Shown here in pieces: positions 1 to 12,281 of a stretch of DNA of 64,000 bases. Source of the DNA: Poa pratensis (lineage: Eukaryota; Streptophyta; Magnoliopsida; Poales; Poaceae). The first letter of the stretch is position 1, and each line of letters opens with the position of its first letter. The position numbers and the translations under genes are program-made. The notes under the pieces are model-generated. The model saw only the letters and a list, made by a program, of their open reading frames with translations. It ran no database searches and was not told the DNA's origin. The stretch covers positions 18,604,336 to 18,668,335 of the forward strand of contig CAMZMU010000089.1 of assembly GCA_947311845.1 (NCBI GenBank). Direction: 5' to 3'.

Positions 1-532
1 GACCAAACGAAGCGAAGACTCGGTATGCATAGTTTGTTCGCCTTAAACAAGAAACCTTGGTGCAAGTAGAAATCACCTATTCCTTTGTGCTCCGAACATT
101 GAGCAAAAATGTCTCCAAAGAAAGCATCGGTAGCATACAACTCTTTTATCTCGTCCAAACCCAAGACACTAATGTCAAGACGTCTAAGTAGGTTGGCCTT
201 GCGGGATAGAGCATCCGCGACCACATTGTCTTTACCTTTCTTGTATTTGATTACAAAGGTAAAAAACTCAATGAACTCAACCCACTTAGCATGTCTTTTG
301 TTCAAATTGGTTTGACTTTTCAAATATTTCAAGGATTCATGGTCGGAATGAATGACAAATTCCTTAGGACGAAGGTAATGTTGCCACACATCCAAAACAC
401 GAACCAAAGCAAATAACTCTTTGTCATAAATGGGGCAATTCAAGCGAGCTCCATCTAGTTTCTCACTATGGTATGCAATGGGTCTACCATTTTGCATAAG
501 CACTCCACCAATGCCCAATCCACTTGCATCGC
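1..532 (-). pseudogene. gypsy pol fragment: RNase H and start of integrase region
   Basis: The reverse strand reads without a stop through an RNase H segment, with the characteristic SDHESLKYL stretch, then the linker towards the integrase zinc finger; the window edge cuts it. It continues directly from the reverse transcriptase at 7,667-8,460, so the two halves were one reading frame before the 533-7,666 element landed. RNase H would remove the RNA template during reverse transcription. The part shown has no visible lesion apart from the insertion. Confidence 0.85.
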
Positions 533-2068
533 TGATGACTCCCAAGTGCAGGAGATCGTTGAAGTCTTCGCTGTGTAAGTATTAGTATCGATCCCACGAG
601 GAGTAGAAGGTATAAGTATTTATCCTCTCAAATAAGAGTGTCACTTCTCTTATTATCTATGCACTAGACAAACTAAAATGATGCAAGTGTTTTTGGGTTT
701 TTTGGTGTAGAGAATGCAAAGCTGAAAATAAAATATGATGAGTGAAAGCTCTCAAAGAGAGAGAAAGCCCAATCCCCTATGCAGCAAGAGGACAAGCTTG
801 AGTGGTGTTTCTTATGCGTGGAAAACGTTCCCAAGGGCTACATGGATTTCATGGCAAAAATATTTCTAGAACAACAAGGTAAACATTTTGTCAAGTTTTA
901 ATCTTCTTTGGACGGAGCCATAATTAGGTGTAGCTAAATAAATAAACTAAACCCCTTATGATGGATCATGTGGCCAAGTAAATGACTGCACAAGAGTTAT
1001 TAAGACAAAAAGTCCCACCATAGCATTACACTCTAAGGTCCCCGATATAAATCCCCTCCTAATGTAACTTCATGACTCGGTCTCAGGTTTACGTGTCCTC
1101 CCAAGTCTCCCTCAATTCATTACACTAGTGTGAAACACCTTCATGCATTACTCAATGTATGGTGCACTTCATACATTGTACATCAAGACAATCATAAAAG
1201 ATAAAAACTTGACCAAATACTCAATACATGTTAAGTAGAAATCATTGACAATCCATCCTATGCCCCCAGGAACATGAGAGAACTACTCACAACGCGAAGA
1301 CATGGTATGATTCAATGGTATAAGTGATACAACACAATCTGAAATATAATCTCCCCACAAACAATGACAAGTAACAATTCACAAACATGTAGAATAGTAC
1401 TTAGACAATAGCTAGGGTTCGAACAATCTCAAACTATGAGGGGGATGAAGTGGATCACGAAGATGGTGATGGAGATGGTGCTGGTCTTCACGGTGGTGAT
1501 GATGGAGACTTCCGGAGGGGGGATGGAGGAGCCTACCGGAGGTGATTCCGGCAGCGTTTCCCCCTCCGATCTTCTCCGGCGGCAGCCTTCTGTCTTCTGT
1601 TTCGTGTGTTTCGTGTTTCTCCGCCGCCTCCTTTCGCGAAACGCCAGGGGACCTTTTTTATAGGCGTTTTTAGGTCAAGACGGAGTCGGTGGAGAAAATC
1701 GACGGCACGGAGCTCCGAGGGGAAACGAGCTGGGCCCACGCGGCCATGTACTTTAGGCCGCGTGGGACCCTCCCATTTCCAGCCTGTTGGGCTTCTGGTC
1801 TTCAATTTAAGCCCATTGCGTTCGTCTCGAAAATTCTGAACCGTGCTCTTTGACCTTGCCCTTTTTGGAGTCCCGAAGCTCCCGGAAAGTCTGAAACACT
1901 AAAAAAGACGTTTTCTGGAAAAACAGGGTTAATTCCAAATAAATGGGAAAACTATGAAGTATTCCCAAAATCATTATAAAACATTGATATAACCCTTATA
2001 TGATGCAAATATGATTGGAATATAAGCAATTAAAGTGCAAAGTTCATGTATGCATTTTACATGCATCA
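533..2068 (-). repeat. 3' LTR (in element sense) of the 533-7,666 element
   Basis: This 1,536-bp LTR has TG...CA ends and matches 6,138-7,666 almost base for base. A minus-strand TATA-like TATAAAAA lies at about 1,655-1,662. Part of the U3/R segment (1,540-1,740) is GC-rich and carries most of the length differences from the partner LTR, including an extra 9-bp copy of a GTTTCGTGT-type motif. The short reading frames in this stretch have no matching protein family and are not called as genes. Confidence 0.93.
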
Positions 2069-2082
2069 ACATCCCCAAGCTT
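2069..2082 (-). other. Polypurine tract
   Basis: The reverse complement reads AAGCTTGGGGATGT directly inside the 3' LTR, the expected place and composition of the plus-strand primer of an LTR element. Confidence 0.7.
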
Positions 2083-4462
2083 AATCCATGCTCGTCCTCG
2101 AGTATGAAGATGATAAAACTAACATGGACTTTGCAATTTAATACTTAACAATGAATATCAAAGATGATTACAATTGCTACATATAGTCAAATGATTCATT
2201 CTTAAAGGAGTAGCAATATGCAAGATAGTTTATGAAGTGATATCAAGTATTCAATGCAAGGATGTTCAATGATAGTTCACAAAGTGTAACATAACAGATA
2301 GTAGTATGGACCACATGTATGCATAATGATAAGTATGGACATCCTACATTGGTCATAGAGTGATGATGAAAATCTGAATATGATAGGTGGACACTTTGGA
2401 AAGATGTATATATGAGTAGAGGTAAAACATGAATAAGTTTCATCTAACTTCTGAACTTCTCTACTTAAGTTAATGATTGTAATATGGTAATCCTTGGTGT
2501 CAAGCTCTCATTGCCCCTATCATAGCATCTTGAATGATTAAGTTTAAAGTGAAAGCAAATATGAGTAATGTGCTTGACAAAGTAAAGGTTGAAAGTCTCA
2601 TGCCCCTTGAATACGAGTACCTACTCCATGTGTTACTCAACTCGGGAAACAAAGCAAGTTCAATTTAAATATCATTGTAAGTAAAATAGTATCATCAAGA
2701 GCGTCAACTGGGGTACCTCTTGTCCCAGGATATGGAACAAGCCCATATCAAAATGACAAGACAAACAAACATAATGAACAATCTCAACACCCTTTTTATT
2801 TACCATTGGATAGCTTTTTATTGTAAGGTGTATCACAGACGGTTCACCATAGCATGTAAGTAAATTTCCACCATGAATGATGCATGGCTTAGATTAGCGG
2901 CCCAGGCGTCTCTCTAACCATTTATACAAACTCATTTAAACCTACTCCATTTCCTCATTTATTTCACCCATGGTAAGCATCCATAAACAAAAGTACATGA
3001 CATCAACTAAATATAAATGAGTGCAATGTTGAAAGCATTCCATGTGACAGCACATTTCTGCTAACTCTCAACCAAAGACATTTGTCAAGCTCATAACATC
3101 ATAATTTTAATCACAATGGGTCATGTTTTATTTATGCAATAAAAGTAAAGTGTGCATCAAGTTCGTGAGAGCTATATAACCAACTTTTCCCATAACAATC
3201 AACAACATAAGCATTTTAATTCAGAGGTATAGATAATACAAAATAACATGATAAACAACCTCGGAATAGCATAAAGCTAATAGGTAGATATGGTGGACTC
3301 ACTGGAAAAACTTTGGTTGAAGGCGTTGGAAACAAGTTTTTATTTGTTGGAATTTTTGGGCTAGCAAGAGGGAGAAAGTTGACCATCTAGATGCATGCAT
3401 GAGTGTCCATAGAACTAACTAATCCATGTTAAACCAAGTAAAATAACAATCAGCACCAAAACATGAATAAGTTATAGCTCTTCAAAAAGGATTTGCAAAC
3501 TATTACTCATAAACAAGCTCATGAATCATGCAACTATATGTATCATTAAAAATCAACTCAAACATCCCTTTTCCCAATCTTATAAAAGCATCCAACATAT
3601 TTCAACCCATATTTCCAGTAGCTCTCCCATATATAAATGATAGTGTGGTGGTCTCTCAAGAATCAAACAAAACAAACAAAAAGACGCTCCAAGTTTATGC
3701 GATAAAGTGTTTCGATCGAAAAACAGAAGTTGGACGTGTGCAAACCGAGAGTGTGTAGGTCCAGTGGGGTTGTCTTCACATCCCCAAGCTTATGGTCTTC
3801 ACCATCCTTGGATAGCTCTTGGTGCATCTCCTCCAATCCCTGTGAAAAAACTTCAAAACACCGTTTCTCCCATTTCTTTTCTGTGGGGTGCATTAATAGT
3901 GATAAACAAATATGTTTCTTGCTGCATATAATCCTTGAACAAAAATTCATATGAGATGTCCAGAAAGTGTATAATGTTGTATGCCTACTCATAAACTCAA
4001 TTGGATCAAAAAGATTCAACTTAAAAGCTCAAAGCATGCATCAAACAAAATGGGACAGAATCTGTCCAGAAAAACAGCAGCAGCAAAACGTATTTTTCTA
4101 CCCTACCAAACTTTCTCGAAAAATTCCGAAAAAATTCATGCATACAGAGGATGAAAAGTTGCAACTACAGTTCAAATATGAGCTCATTCGGAGTTACGGA
4201 ATAAGAATTAAAAATCATACCGTGCACTGATTCGTGCAGGAATAAAATCTCCGAACGCTATAAGCAACTTTTCAAGACCAAAATGGGTAAAACTTGGCAC
4301 TTTATTAAAAACTCCAGAAACTAACTAGACACAAAATCTCTTGTTACAGCAAGAGGACACAAAGAAAAATCACACACAAAAATAACCGGGTTGCCTCCCG
4401 CAAAGCGCTTTCTTTATAGCCATATAGCTAGGCTTCTTACTTTTGTTTATTGAAGATGAAGC
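2083..4462 (-). other. Non-coding interior of the non-autonomous element
   Basis: This is 2.4 kb of AT-rich sequence between the broken reading frame and the polypurine tract. No pol domain was recognised on either strand; the open frames are short and unrelated to known families. The layout resembles large retrotransposon derivatives, which keep LTRs and priming sites but fill the interior with non-coding sequence. Confidence 0.6.
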
Positions 4463-5998
4463 TCATGAGGGAGCTTGAACTTTGATGTTCCCCTCTTTCT
4501 TGGGAAGTGTTCCATGCATAATACCAGGGTCCCATGGTGTTCTCAAACCAATCAAAATAATAGTCAAGTTGAAACCTGGTTGAGAGAAAAAGAACACAAA
4601 AGTAATAACAACGAAGTCTAACTTTCTTTCTATGCATTGGCATTTTGTATATGAATGAAGTTTCCAATGCATATTAACAATAGTTACTTGCAGCCCATAA
4701 TTATTAGTAGCATAAAGAGGGTTCTTATCACCTCCTCTTTCATAATAGTTGCAAGTAGTAAAAGTGTATTCAACCATATAACCAATAGAATCTTCCAACT
4801 TAGATAATTTGGGAACATAATGAGGATCATTAAATTTATTTTGGAGTTTATTAGCATGCTTCCCTCTTTCAAAATAGTTTTAAGATCAATATCAAGTTTA
4901 ATATCATGGTTGCAACAAAGATTTGGAACTAAAGATAATTGCAAACCACATAAGTATTTCTCAACATAAGCAAATTTCTCCTTTATGGTGTAAGTAGGAG
5001 AGTTCAAGAACAAAGTAGGGCTCTCATGAGTAAGAGCACTATCACAAACAGCAAGTATATCATTTTTATCCTCACATAATTTAGTAACAACTAAACATGG
5101 AGGTTTATCAATAAGCATAGGACCATCATCTAAAGCATTATCATATAGCATATTTAAGCAATACTCCTCATTATCATCAATAAGTTCACTAGTAGCATTA
5201 ATAGAAAGTAAAGGAGCATTTTTAGTTTCATCATAATAGCATGGGTTATCATATAGGACCATAGCATTTTCAGTTTCACCCTCATCATAACATGGATTCT
5301 CATAAATAACAAAAGATTTTTGAGTTTGAGTGTTACTATCATTTGTTGATGGTGAAGTTGGGAGATCCAACTCTTCATTCTCTAGCTGTTCATCATTTCC
5401 ATCATCCTCTTGAGATTGCATGGGCATCCCCAAGCTTAGGTTTTTATCCACTTCTTCACATTCTTCCTCTTCCAAGCTTATGTTTTCATCATCTTCTTCC
5501 TGCAAAACATCAGTGCTTCTTGGGGAGCCTCATTATATTCAACAACATAAATATTTTGAGAGAAGTTGATTATGCAATATTCAAGAATAAAATCTATCTC
5601 TCTTTCAAATTTATTAGCTATAGGGCAAGTTTTATTTTCATGAATGAAAGTTTGCAGTTCAAAAGATGCCTTGAAAGTAACAAATTCCTCCACTTGTTCC
5701 ATTCCTAAATAAGCATAATCGTCAGCATGGTAAGATGCAATAGTACATTCTTCATGGAACCTACATTGAATTCAAAGTGCTTATCTTTTTGTTCAGAGCA
5801 AAACATACAAGTTGCATCATGGTGTAAAAGCAACTCTTCAGCAATATAATTTAATTCCATCATGAAACCTTTTAGTATTTTCCCTTCCTTTGATTCTCTA
5901 TATTCCTTGGCAATCTTAGCAGCATTCAATTGTCTAAACATAGCTTCCTTTATATCCGGAATTATGCCCAGAACACGAGTTTTTTTGGTATTTTCCAT
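4463..5998 (-). pseudogene. Broken gag-position reading frame of the non-autonomous element
   Basis: Minus-strand segments 5,998-5,705, 5,702-5,478, 5,505-4,684 and 4,798-4,463 lie head to tail in different frames and together look like one ancestral protein of about 500 residues. It begins MENTKKTRVLG soon after the primer site. The middle is very acidic (runs of E and D near 5,500-5,400) and contains two similar NPCY-type stretches; a hydrophobic piece near the end probably reflects a frame change. No zinc knuckle, protease or RT motif is visible. At least three frameshifts break it. Its position fits gag, but I do not recognise the family. Confidence 0.55.
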
Positions 5999-6108
5999 TT
6001 TCTAATTTTTTTGTGTTTTTGATATATGGATGTATGCAAAACTAAACTAAATGCAAAACTGAAAATAAATATCTAGTGCAAACAAGAATAAAAACTTAAG
6101 CGCTACAC

Positions 6109-6126
6109 TCCCCGGCAACGGCGCCA
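6109..6126 (-). other. Primer-binding site, tRNA-Asp type
   Basis: The reverse complement reads TGGCGCCGTTGCCGGGGA, complementary to the 3' end of plant tRNA-Asp, and begins 11 nt inside the 5' LTR. This fixes the element's orientation as minus. Confidence 0.85.
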
Positions 6127-6137
6127 GAAAACTGTCT

Positions 6138-7666
6138 TGATGACTCCCAAGTGCAGGAGATCGTTGAAGTCTTCGCTGTGTAAGTATTAGTATCGATCCC
6201 ACGAGGAGTAGAAGGTATAAGTATTTATCCTCTCAAATAAGAGTGTCACTTCTCTTATTATCTATGCACTAGACAAACTAAAATGATGCAAGTGTTTTTG
6301 GGTTTTTTGGTGTAGAGAATGCAAAGCTGAAAATAAAATATGATGAGTGAAAGCTCTCAAAGAGAGAGAAAGCCCAATCCCCTATGCAGCAAGAGGACAA
6401 GCTTGAGTGGTGTTTCTTATGCGTGGAAAACGTTCCCAAGGGCTACATGGATTTCATGGCAAAAATATTTCTAGAACAACAAGGTAAACATTTTGTCAAG
6501 TTTTAATCTTCTTTGGACGGAGCCATAATTAGGTGTAGCTAAATAAATAAACTAAACCCCTTATGATGGATCATGTGGCCAAGTAAATGACTGCACAAGA
6601 GTTATTAAGACAAAAAGTCCCACCATAGCATTACACTCTAAGGTCCCCGATATAAATCCCCTCCTAATGTAACTTCATGACTCGGTCTCAGGTTTACGTG
6701 TCCTCCCAAGTCTCCCTCAATTCATTACACTAGTGTGAAACACCTTCATGCATTACTCAATGTATGGTGCACTTCATACATTGTACATCAAGACAATCAT
6801 AAAAGATAAAAACTTGACCAAATACTCAATACATGTTAAGTAGAAATCATTGACAATCCATCCTATGCCCCCAGGAACATGAGAGAACTACTCACAACGC
6901 GAAGACATGGTATGATTCAATGGTATAAGTGATACAACACAATCTGAAATATAATCTCCCCACAAAACAATGACAAGTAACAATTCACAAACATGTAGAA
7001 TAGTACTTAGACAATAGCTAGGGTTCGAACAATCTCAAACTATGAGGGGGATGAAGTGGATCACGAAGATGGTGATGGAGATGGTGCTGGTCTTCACGGT
7101 GGTGATGATGGAGACTTCCGGAGGGGGGATGGAGGAGCCTACCGGAGGTGATTCCGGCAGCGTTTCCCCCCTCCGATCTTCTCCGGCGGCAGCCTTCTGT
7201 CTTCTGTTTCGTGTTTCTCCGCCGCCTCCTTTCGCGAAACGCCAGGGACCTTTTTTATAGGCGTTTTTAGGTCAAGACGAGTCGGTGGACGAAAATCGAC
7301 GGCCACGGAGCTCCGAGGGGAAACGAGCTGGGCCCACGCGGCCATGTACTTTAGGCCGCGTGGGACCCTCCCATTTCCAGCCTGTTGGGCTTCTGGTCTT
7401 CAATTTAAGCCCATTGCGTTCGTCTCGAAAATTCTGAACCGTGCTCTTTGACCTTGCCCTTTTTGGAGTCCCGAAGCTCCCGGAAAGTCTGAAACACTAA
7501 AAAAGACGTTTTCTGGAAAAACAGGGTTAATTCCAAATAAATGGGAAAACTATGAAATATTCCCAAAATCATTATAAAACATTGATATAACCCTTATATG
7601 ATGCAAATATGATTGGAATATAAGCAATTAAATTGCAAAGTTCATGTATGCATTTTACATGCATCA
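6138..7666 (-). repeat. 5' LTR (in element sense) of the 533-7,666 element
   Basis: This 1,529-bp LTR is the partner of 533-2,068, with the same TG...CA ends and a TATA-like motif at about 7,252-7,259 on the minus strand. It is followed on the right by the second ATCGC target copy. Confidence 0.93.
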
Positions 7667-9589
7667 ATCGCATTCAATCTCAAATGTCTTAGAGCAATCC
7701 GGAAGGGCAAGGAGTGGTGCTTCGTTTAATAACCGTTTGAGCTCATTGAAAGCAAAATCATGTGCATTGCCCCATATGAAAGGTACATTTTTCTTTGTAA
7801 GTTCATGGAGGGGGCAAGCAATTGTGGAAAAATCCTTGATGAAACGGCGGTAAAATCCGACAAAACCAAGAAAGCGTTTCAACTCCTCAAGTGATATCGG
7901 AAAAGGCCAAGTCCGAATTGCTTGTATCTTGGCATCATCAACTTCAACACCATCCGAAGAAACAACAAAACCCAAGAAAACAAGTTTGTTGGTGGCAAAA
8001 GTGCACTTAGAAAGATTTGCATAAAGCTTTTCATTGCGAAGAACCAACAAAACATGAGCAACATGAGAAGTGTGCTCTTCCAAAGATTTGCTATAGATAA
8101 GGATGTCGTCAAAGTATACCACAACAAATTTCCCAATGAAAGGACGCAAAACATGATTCATGAGACGCATAAAAGTAGAAGGTGCATTGGAAAGACCAAA
8201 TGGCATGACAAGCCATTCATAAAGACCAAGCTTTGTTTTAAATGCGGTCTTCCATTCATCACCTTCACACATTCTTATTTGATGGTATCCACTTTTAAGA
8301 TCAATTTTGGAGAATATAGCGGAACCACAAAGCTCATCAAGCATATCATCAAGTCGAGGGATAGGATGGCGATACCTAACGGTGATGGCGTTGATGGGAC
8401 GACAATCCATGCAAAGGCGAAGAGTGTTGTCGTGCTTTGGTACCAAGATGACGGGCACCGCACGGACTCAAGCTCTCGCGGATATGTCCCATGGCAAGAA
8501 GTTCTTGTATTTGCCGCTCAATCTCCTTTGTCTCCTCGGGGTTGGTGCGGTAAGGAGCGCGGTTTGGTAGCGGTGCGCCGGGAACAAGGTCGATGCGATG
8601 CTCGATTCCGCGTAGAGGAGGTAGTCCCGGTGGCACTTCTTGAGGGAAAACATCTTCAAAGTCCTTCAAAAGAGACAACAAAGAAGGAGGAAGGTTTGTG
8701 AAAGTGTTAGTCATAGAAACTTCACCCTTGCATATGAGCACATAGTGGAGGGTGGATGGGTTCTCTCTCAACTCCCTCATCTCTCTCTTTGTGGCAAATA
8801 GTGTAAGTTTTGTGGGAACTCTCTTTGAAGTGTCACTCTCATTTGGCTTGTGGCTCTCACTCACTTTATGGTGGGTCTCTCGCTCACCACTCATCTCACT
8901 TGACGAACGATCTTGTTGTGCCCTTGCAATAGTCTTGGCGTTGTCGGCGATGACTTGACTTGGTGTCATGGGACGAAGGACGAAGGTCTTGTCGTTGTTC
9001 TTGAAGCTATAGTAATTTGTCCTTCCATCATGCATAGCACTCTTGTCAAATTGCCAAGGACGTCCAAGAAGTAAGTGACAAACGGTCATAGGCACAACAT
9101 CACAATCCACGTATCTTCATAGGCTCCAATCTTGAAGGACACTTGCACCATGTGTTGAATCTTGACGGCTCCGGTATCACTCAACCATTGCACATGGTAA
9201 GGATGTGGGTGCTTCTTGAACTTCAAGTTGAGCTTATCACAAAGTTCCTTGCTCGCTAAGTTGTGGCAACTTCCACCATCTATGATGACCTTGATGGACT
9301 TTCCATTGATTCCCGCTCTTGTTTGAAACAAATTGCATCTTTGGTCTTCTTCCACTTGAACATTGGTGGTTAAAGCTCTTGCCACAACCAAGGAAGGGTT
9401 GTTGTCGCCATCACAATATATCTCACTTTCTTCTTCTTGAGCACTTTGCATTGTGGCGACCTTGTTCAAAGCATTGTACTCATCTTCACTCATAGATTCA
9501 TACTCTCCCATGTCATTGATGATCATGACCTTCTTGTTGGTGCACTCAAAAGATTTGTGCCCTTGTCCTCCGCACTTGTAGCATTGCAA
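7667..9589 (-). pseudogene. gypsy zinc knuckle, protease and reverse transcriptase (frameshifted)
   Basis: On the minus strand, 9,589-9,086 carries the CCHC zinc knuckle (CYKCGGQGHKSFEC) and a protease core around IDGGSCHN. 9,110-8,376 carries the linker ending in HRIDLVPGAPLPNRAPYR. 8,458-7,667 carries the reverse transcriptase, with [10 protein letters not shown] as catalytic box and the [13 protein letters not shown] tail. These three segments are in different frames, with breaks near 9,100 and 8,460, so the polyprotein cannot be made as written. The RT converts element RNA to DNA; the protease cuts the polyprotein. The RT continues into 1-532 across the nested insertion. Confidence 0.9.
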
Positions 9590-11091
9590 AGTCTTGTGCC
9601 GGACGAAGATCCTTGAGGCGCCTTGGTAGAGGGAGGTACTTTCTTGAAAGGTTGAGGCGCTTGAGGTGTCGATGTAGAGACTCTTGGAGGACCTCGTGTG
9701 TTTGCTTGAGGAAGAGCTTGTGAAGGTGTAGGTGTTGACGAAGACGGCTTGTTGGCGAAGAATGCCTTTGTCTTGAGGTATTTGAGCTCTTCAAGCACGT
9801 GGCGCTCGGCCTTTGTTGCTTGATGTACTAGCTCAACCAAAGAGGCATATGGTTGGAACTCCACGATCTTCTTGATTGGATAGTTGAGGCCATTCATGAA
9901 GCGAGCCATGGATTGCTCTTCGTACTCGTTGACATTGGCTCTCATCATGGAGATTTCCATCTCCTTGTAGTACTCGTCAACCGACTTCAACCCTTGCTTC
10001 AACTCTTGCAACTTCTTGTATAAGTCTCTAGTGTAATGGCTTGGCACGAAGCGCTTGTACATGTTTCTTTCATTTCAACCCAAGTGTCGATTGGTTGTTG
10101 GTGGTTAGCGACGCGTGCATCTTGTAGTTGTTCCCACCACAAGAGGGCATACTCTTCAAACTCCATCGAGGCTAAGGCAACCTTCTTGTTGTCGGAGAAG
10201 CGTTGCACGCGGAAGATCTTGTCAACCTTGAGTACCCATGAGAAGTAAGCTTCCGGATCACTTGTGCCGTAGAACTTGGGTATGTCAAAGCGGACGTTGG
10301 TCAAGTCATCATAGTGTCACCATGGGAACCACGTGGGAATGCACGTCCACGTCTCCTTCGATTGAGTCCATCACCATTGTGTTGGCTTGACTCGTTATCA
10401 CTTGACTCGGAACGTTGGTGTTGGTGACGATCATGTGGAAGATCTTGACGAGGACGAGGATCATGTTGAGGCGGTGTTCGTGTTCGATATTGTTCGCATT
10501 GTCATGATTTTGATGGCGTGGCCTTGGAGGATGACGGGGTGACGTCCTTGTCGTGAAAATCATTCGCACCCGGACGCCATTGTCATTAGCCAATGGGTCA
10601 TGACGATCACGTTGTTGCGGTGGTGGTGATGGTATGCGTTCGCGACATCATCATTTTGGTGAGGTTGTTCTTGATGCGCATTGGCATTGTTCGCGTGAAG
10701 ATCATGTGGTTGTTCAACGTAGGAGGAGGTCGTTCATGGGCGTCGCGCCTTGGATTGTGTTGACGTTCTTGTCGAGGTTCATGACGTCCATGATGTGCTT
10801 GTGTCGACCTTGAGGTGCTTCTTGTACGGCTTGATCGTGATGAAGAAGAAGCTCGTTGTCGCACAAGGTTGTTGAGAGCTTCGGTCACCGCTCCATAGAT
10901 GCTTCTTGCGCATGCATGCGTCGTTGAAGTTGGCTCTTGAGCTTGAAGACGGCGCTCGTAGCGTCCTAGGCCATCACGAAGAAGGTGTCGAAGACCAACG
11001 AACTCGGTTGTGTGACATAGCCATGATCACCGCGAACTCCACCATGGATTTCATCGTCCGAGCTTGAGCTTCCGTTTGTACTTCCCCTAAA
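9523..11091 (-). pseudogene. gypsy gag (frameshifted)
   Basis: Likely start is ATG at 11,091 (MFRGSTNGSSSSDDE). A basic Arg/Ser/His-rich stretch (10,888-10,607) is followed by the capsid-like core, with FDIPKFYGTSDPEAYFSWV (10,304-9,999) and the helical region up to a Pro/Ser/Thr-rich linker (10,062-9,523) before the zinc knuckle. Four or more frame changes break it. Gag packages the element's RNA into cytoplasmic particles. Confidence 0.8.
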
Positions 11092-12267
11092 CATTTTCTC
11101 AAGAACAAGTGAGATATGTGGTAAGGAAAAACCAAGACAAACTATATCCCAAGTATAATGTGGCTTGAGAGGAGAGAATCCGGTTCTAACACCCAACACA
11201 CACACTTATGAGGATAGGAAGGTATGAAGTGGCAAACGAAACAAGCAAACCGCGAAAAGTATGTTGTCAAAGGTAGAGAAAATCCACAATGATCAAATTA
11301 CCAAAGAAACTCCAACCACAAATGATGAAGAAACACACACAAAAGCGAATGATGGGGTTGGGCGACCAAAGGGCGAGCACTCGAAGATAGACAACCTAAC
11401 GAAGACTACGTGCTCAAATGTCACCCAACACAAGAGGGACGCTAGCTCAATTGCTTTTTGATGGGCAACGGATTTGCACAAGTGTTACACACTCACACTC
11501 ACTTTGGCGGTACAAGCTTTGTCGCAACCTACAAGAGATGATACTTGGCACTACTCATGTTCTTTTCTTTTCTCTCTCTTTTTTTTTTTTTTTGCTTTTT
11601 GACGATGATTCCTTCTCTTTTGCTAGTGCCAAGATCTCTAACGATACACACTCGCCAATACTTTAAGACAAACACTCAACAAGTGCAATGCCCGCAATAT
11701 CAAAGAGCTAGTCCGATAGGTCAAGGTACGTGAAAGGAAGAAGGGCTCACAACGGATTATGATGATGGGGAAATGTCGAGTCCTTGGTGGCGTCGTCGCT
11801 TGGCGTTGATGATGCGTTGCTGCGGAAGCTTGTCGATGTCGTAGACGTAGGGCACACCAAGAAAGGACTCAAACCAAAGAGGAAATGCCAAAACGAACCG
11901 AGAAAAAGAAAAATTTCTGAAAAATCATCCCTGGCGGTAGTACCGCTGTTCCGGCGGTAGTACCGCTGCCACTACCGCTGCGCACGGATCTGCGTGAGTT
12001 TGACTCGAAATTGGGCGGATTTGGGCTCAAAAATTTCTCGAATTCGTGGGAAATCGGCAAAATTGAGGCTAGGGAACGCAAACAAAGGTGGAGGGGGTCC
12101 TAAAGCAACAGATCCATGGACAAAAACTACCAAAAACGCAACGAATCGACAGATCGGCTCGAATCAAGGCAAGGCTATTTTTGGTGAAAATTTTCGAATT
12201 TCTCAAAAACAAAGAAAAATTTGGTGGATTTTGGTGGAAACACAAATCAAATCCGTGTCAACCTAGA
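11092..12267 (-). other. 5' leader of the gypsy element
   Basis: No convincing reading frame lies between the primer site and gag. The stretch 11,930-11,985 holds repeated palindromic GGCGGTAGTACCGC-type motifs that also occur in the adjoining LTR. A T-run lies near 11,580-11,593. Confidence 0.6.
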
Positions 12268-12279
12268 GCTCTGATACCA
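12268..12279 (-). other. Primer-binding site, initiator tRNA-Met type
   Basis: The reverse complement reads TGGTATCAGAGC, the usual tRNA-Met primer site of plant LTR elements, 2 nt from the LTR end. Confidence 0.92.
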
Positions 12280-12281
12280 TA

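Larger units (their letters stand above)
533..7666 (-). mobile_element. Full-length non-autonomous LTR retrotransposon (probably gypsy, Athila-type primer site)
   Basis: Two near-identical direct LTRs (533-2,068 and 6,138-7,666) start TGATGACTCCC and end CATGCATCA, and flank a 4.07-kb interior. The target duplication is ATCGC (528-532 and 7,667-7,671). The primer site and polypurine tract place the sense strand on minus. The interior holds only one broken, gag-position reading frame and no protease, RT or integrase, so the element must have moved with proteins supplied in trans. I found two substitutions and about seven indels between the LTRs, which suggests a very recent insertion. A tRNA-Asp primer site is known from the Athila lineage; the family assignment is inference. 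Confidence 0.93.

Noticed and set aside
1533..1839. Possible small genes in the GC-rich LTR part (both strands)
   Set aside because: The paired LTR at 7,139-7,345 carries indels that change these frames, so there is no coding constraint.
3663..4019. 118-residue minus-strand frame in the non-autonomous element
   Set aside because: No similarity to known domains; it is AT-rich interior sequence and has no support beyond being open.
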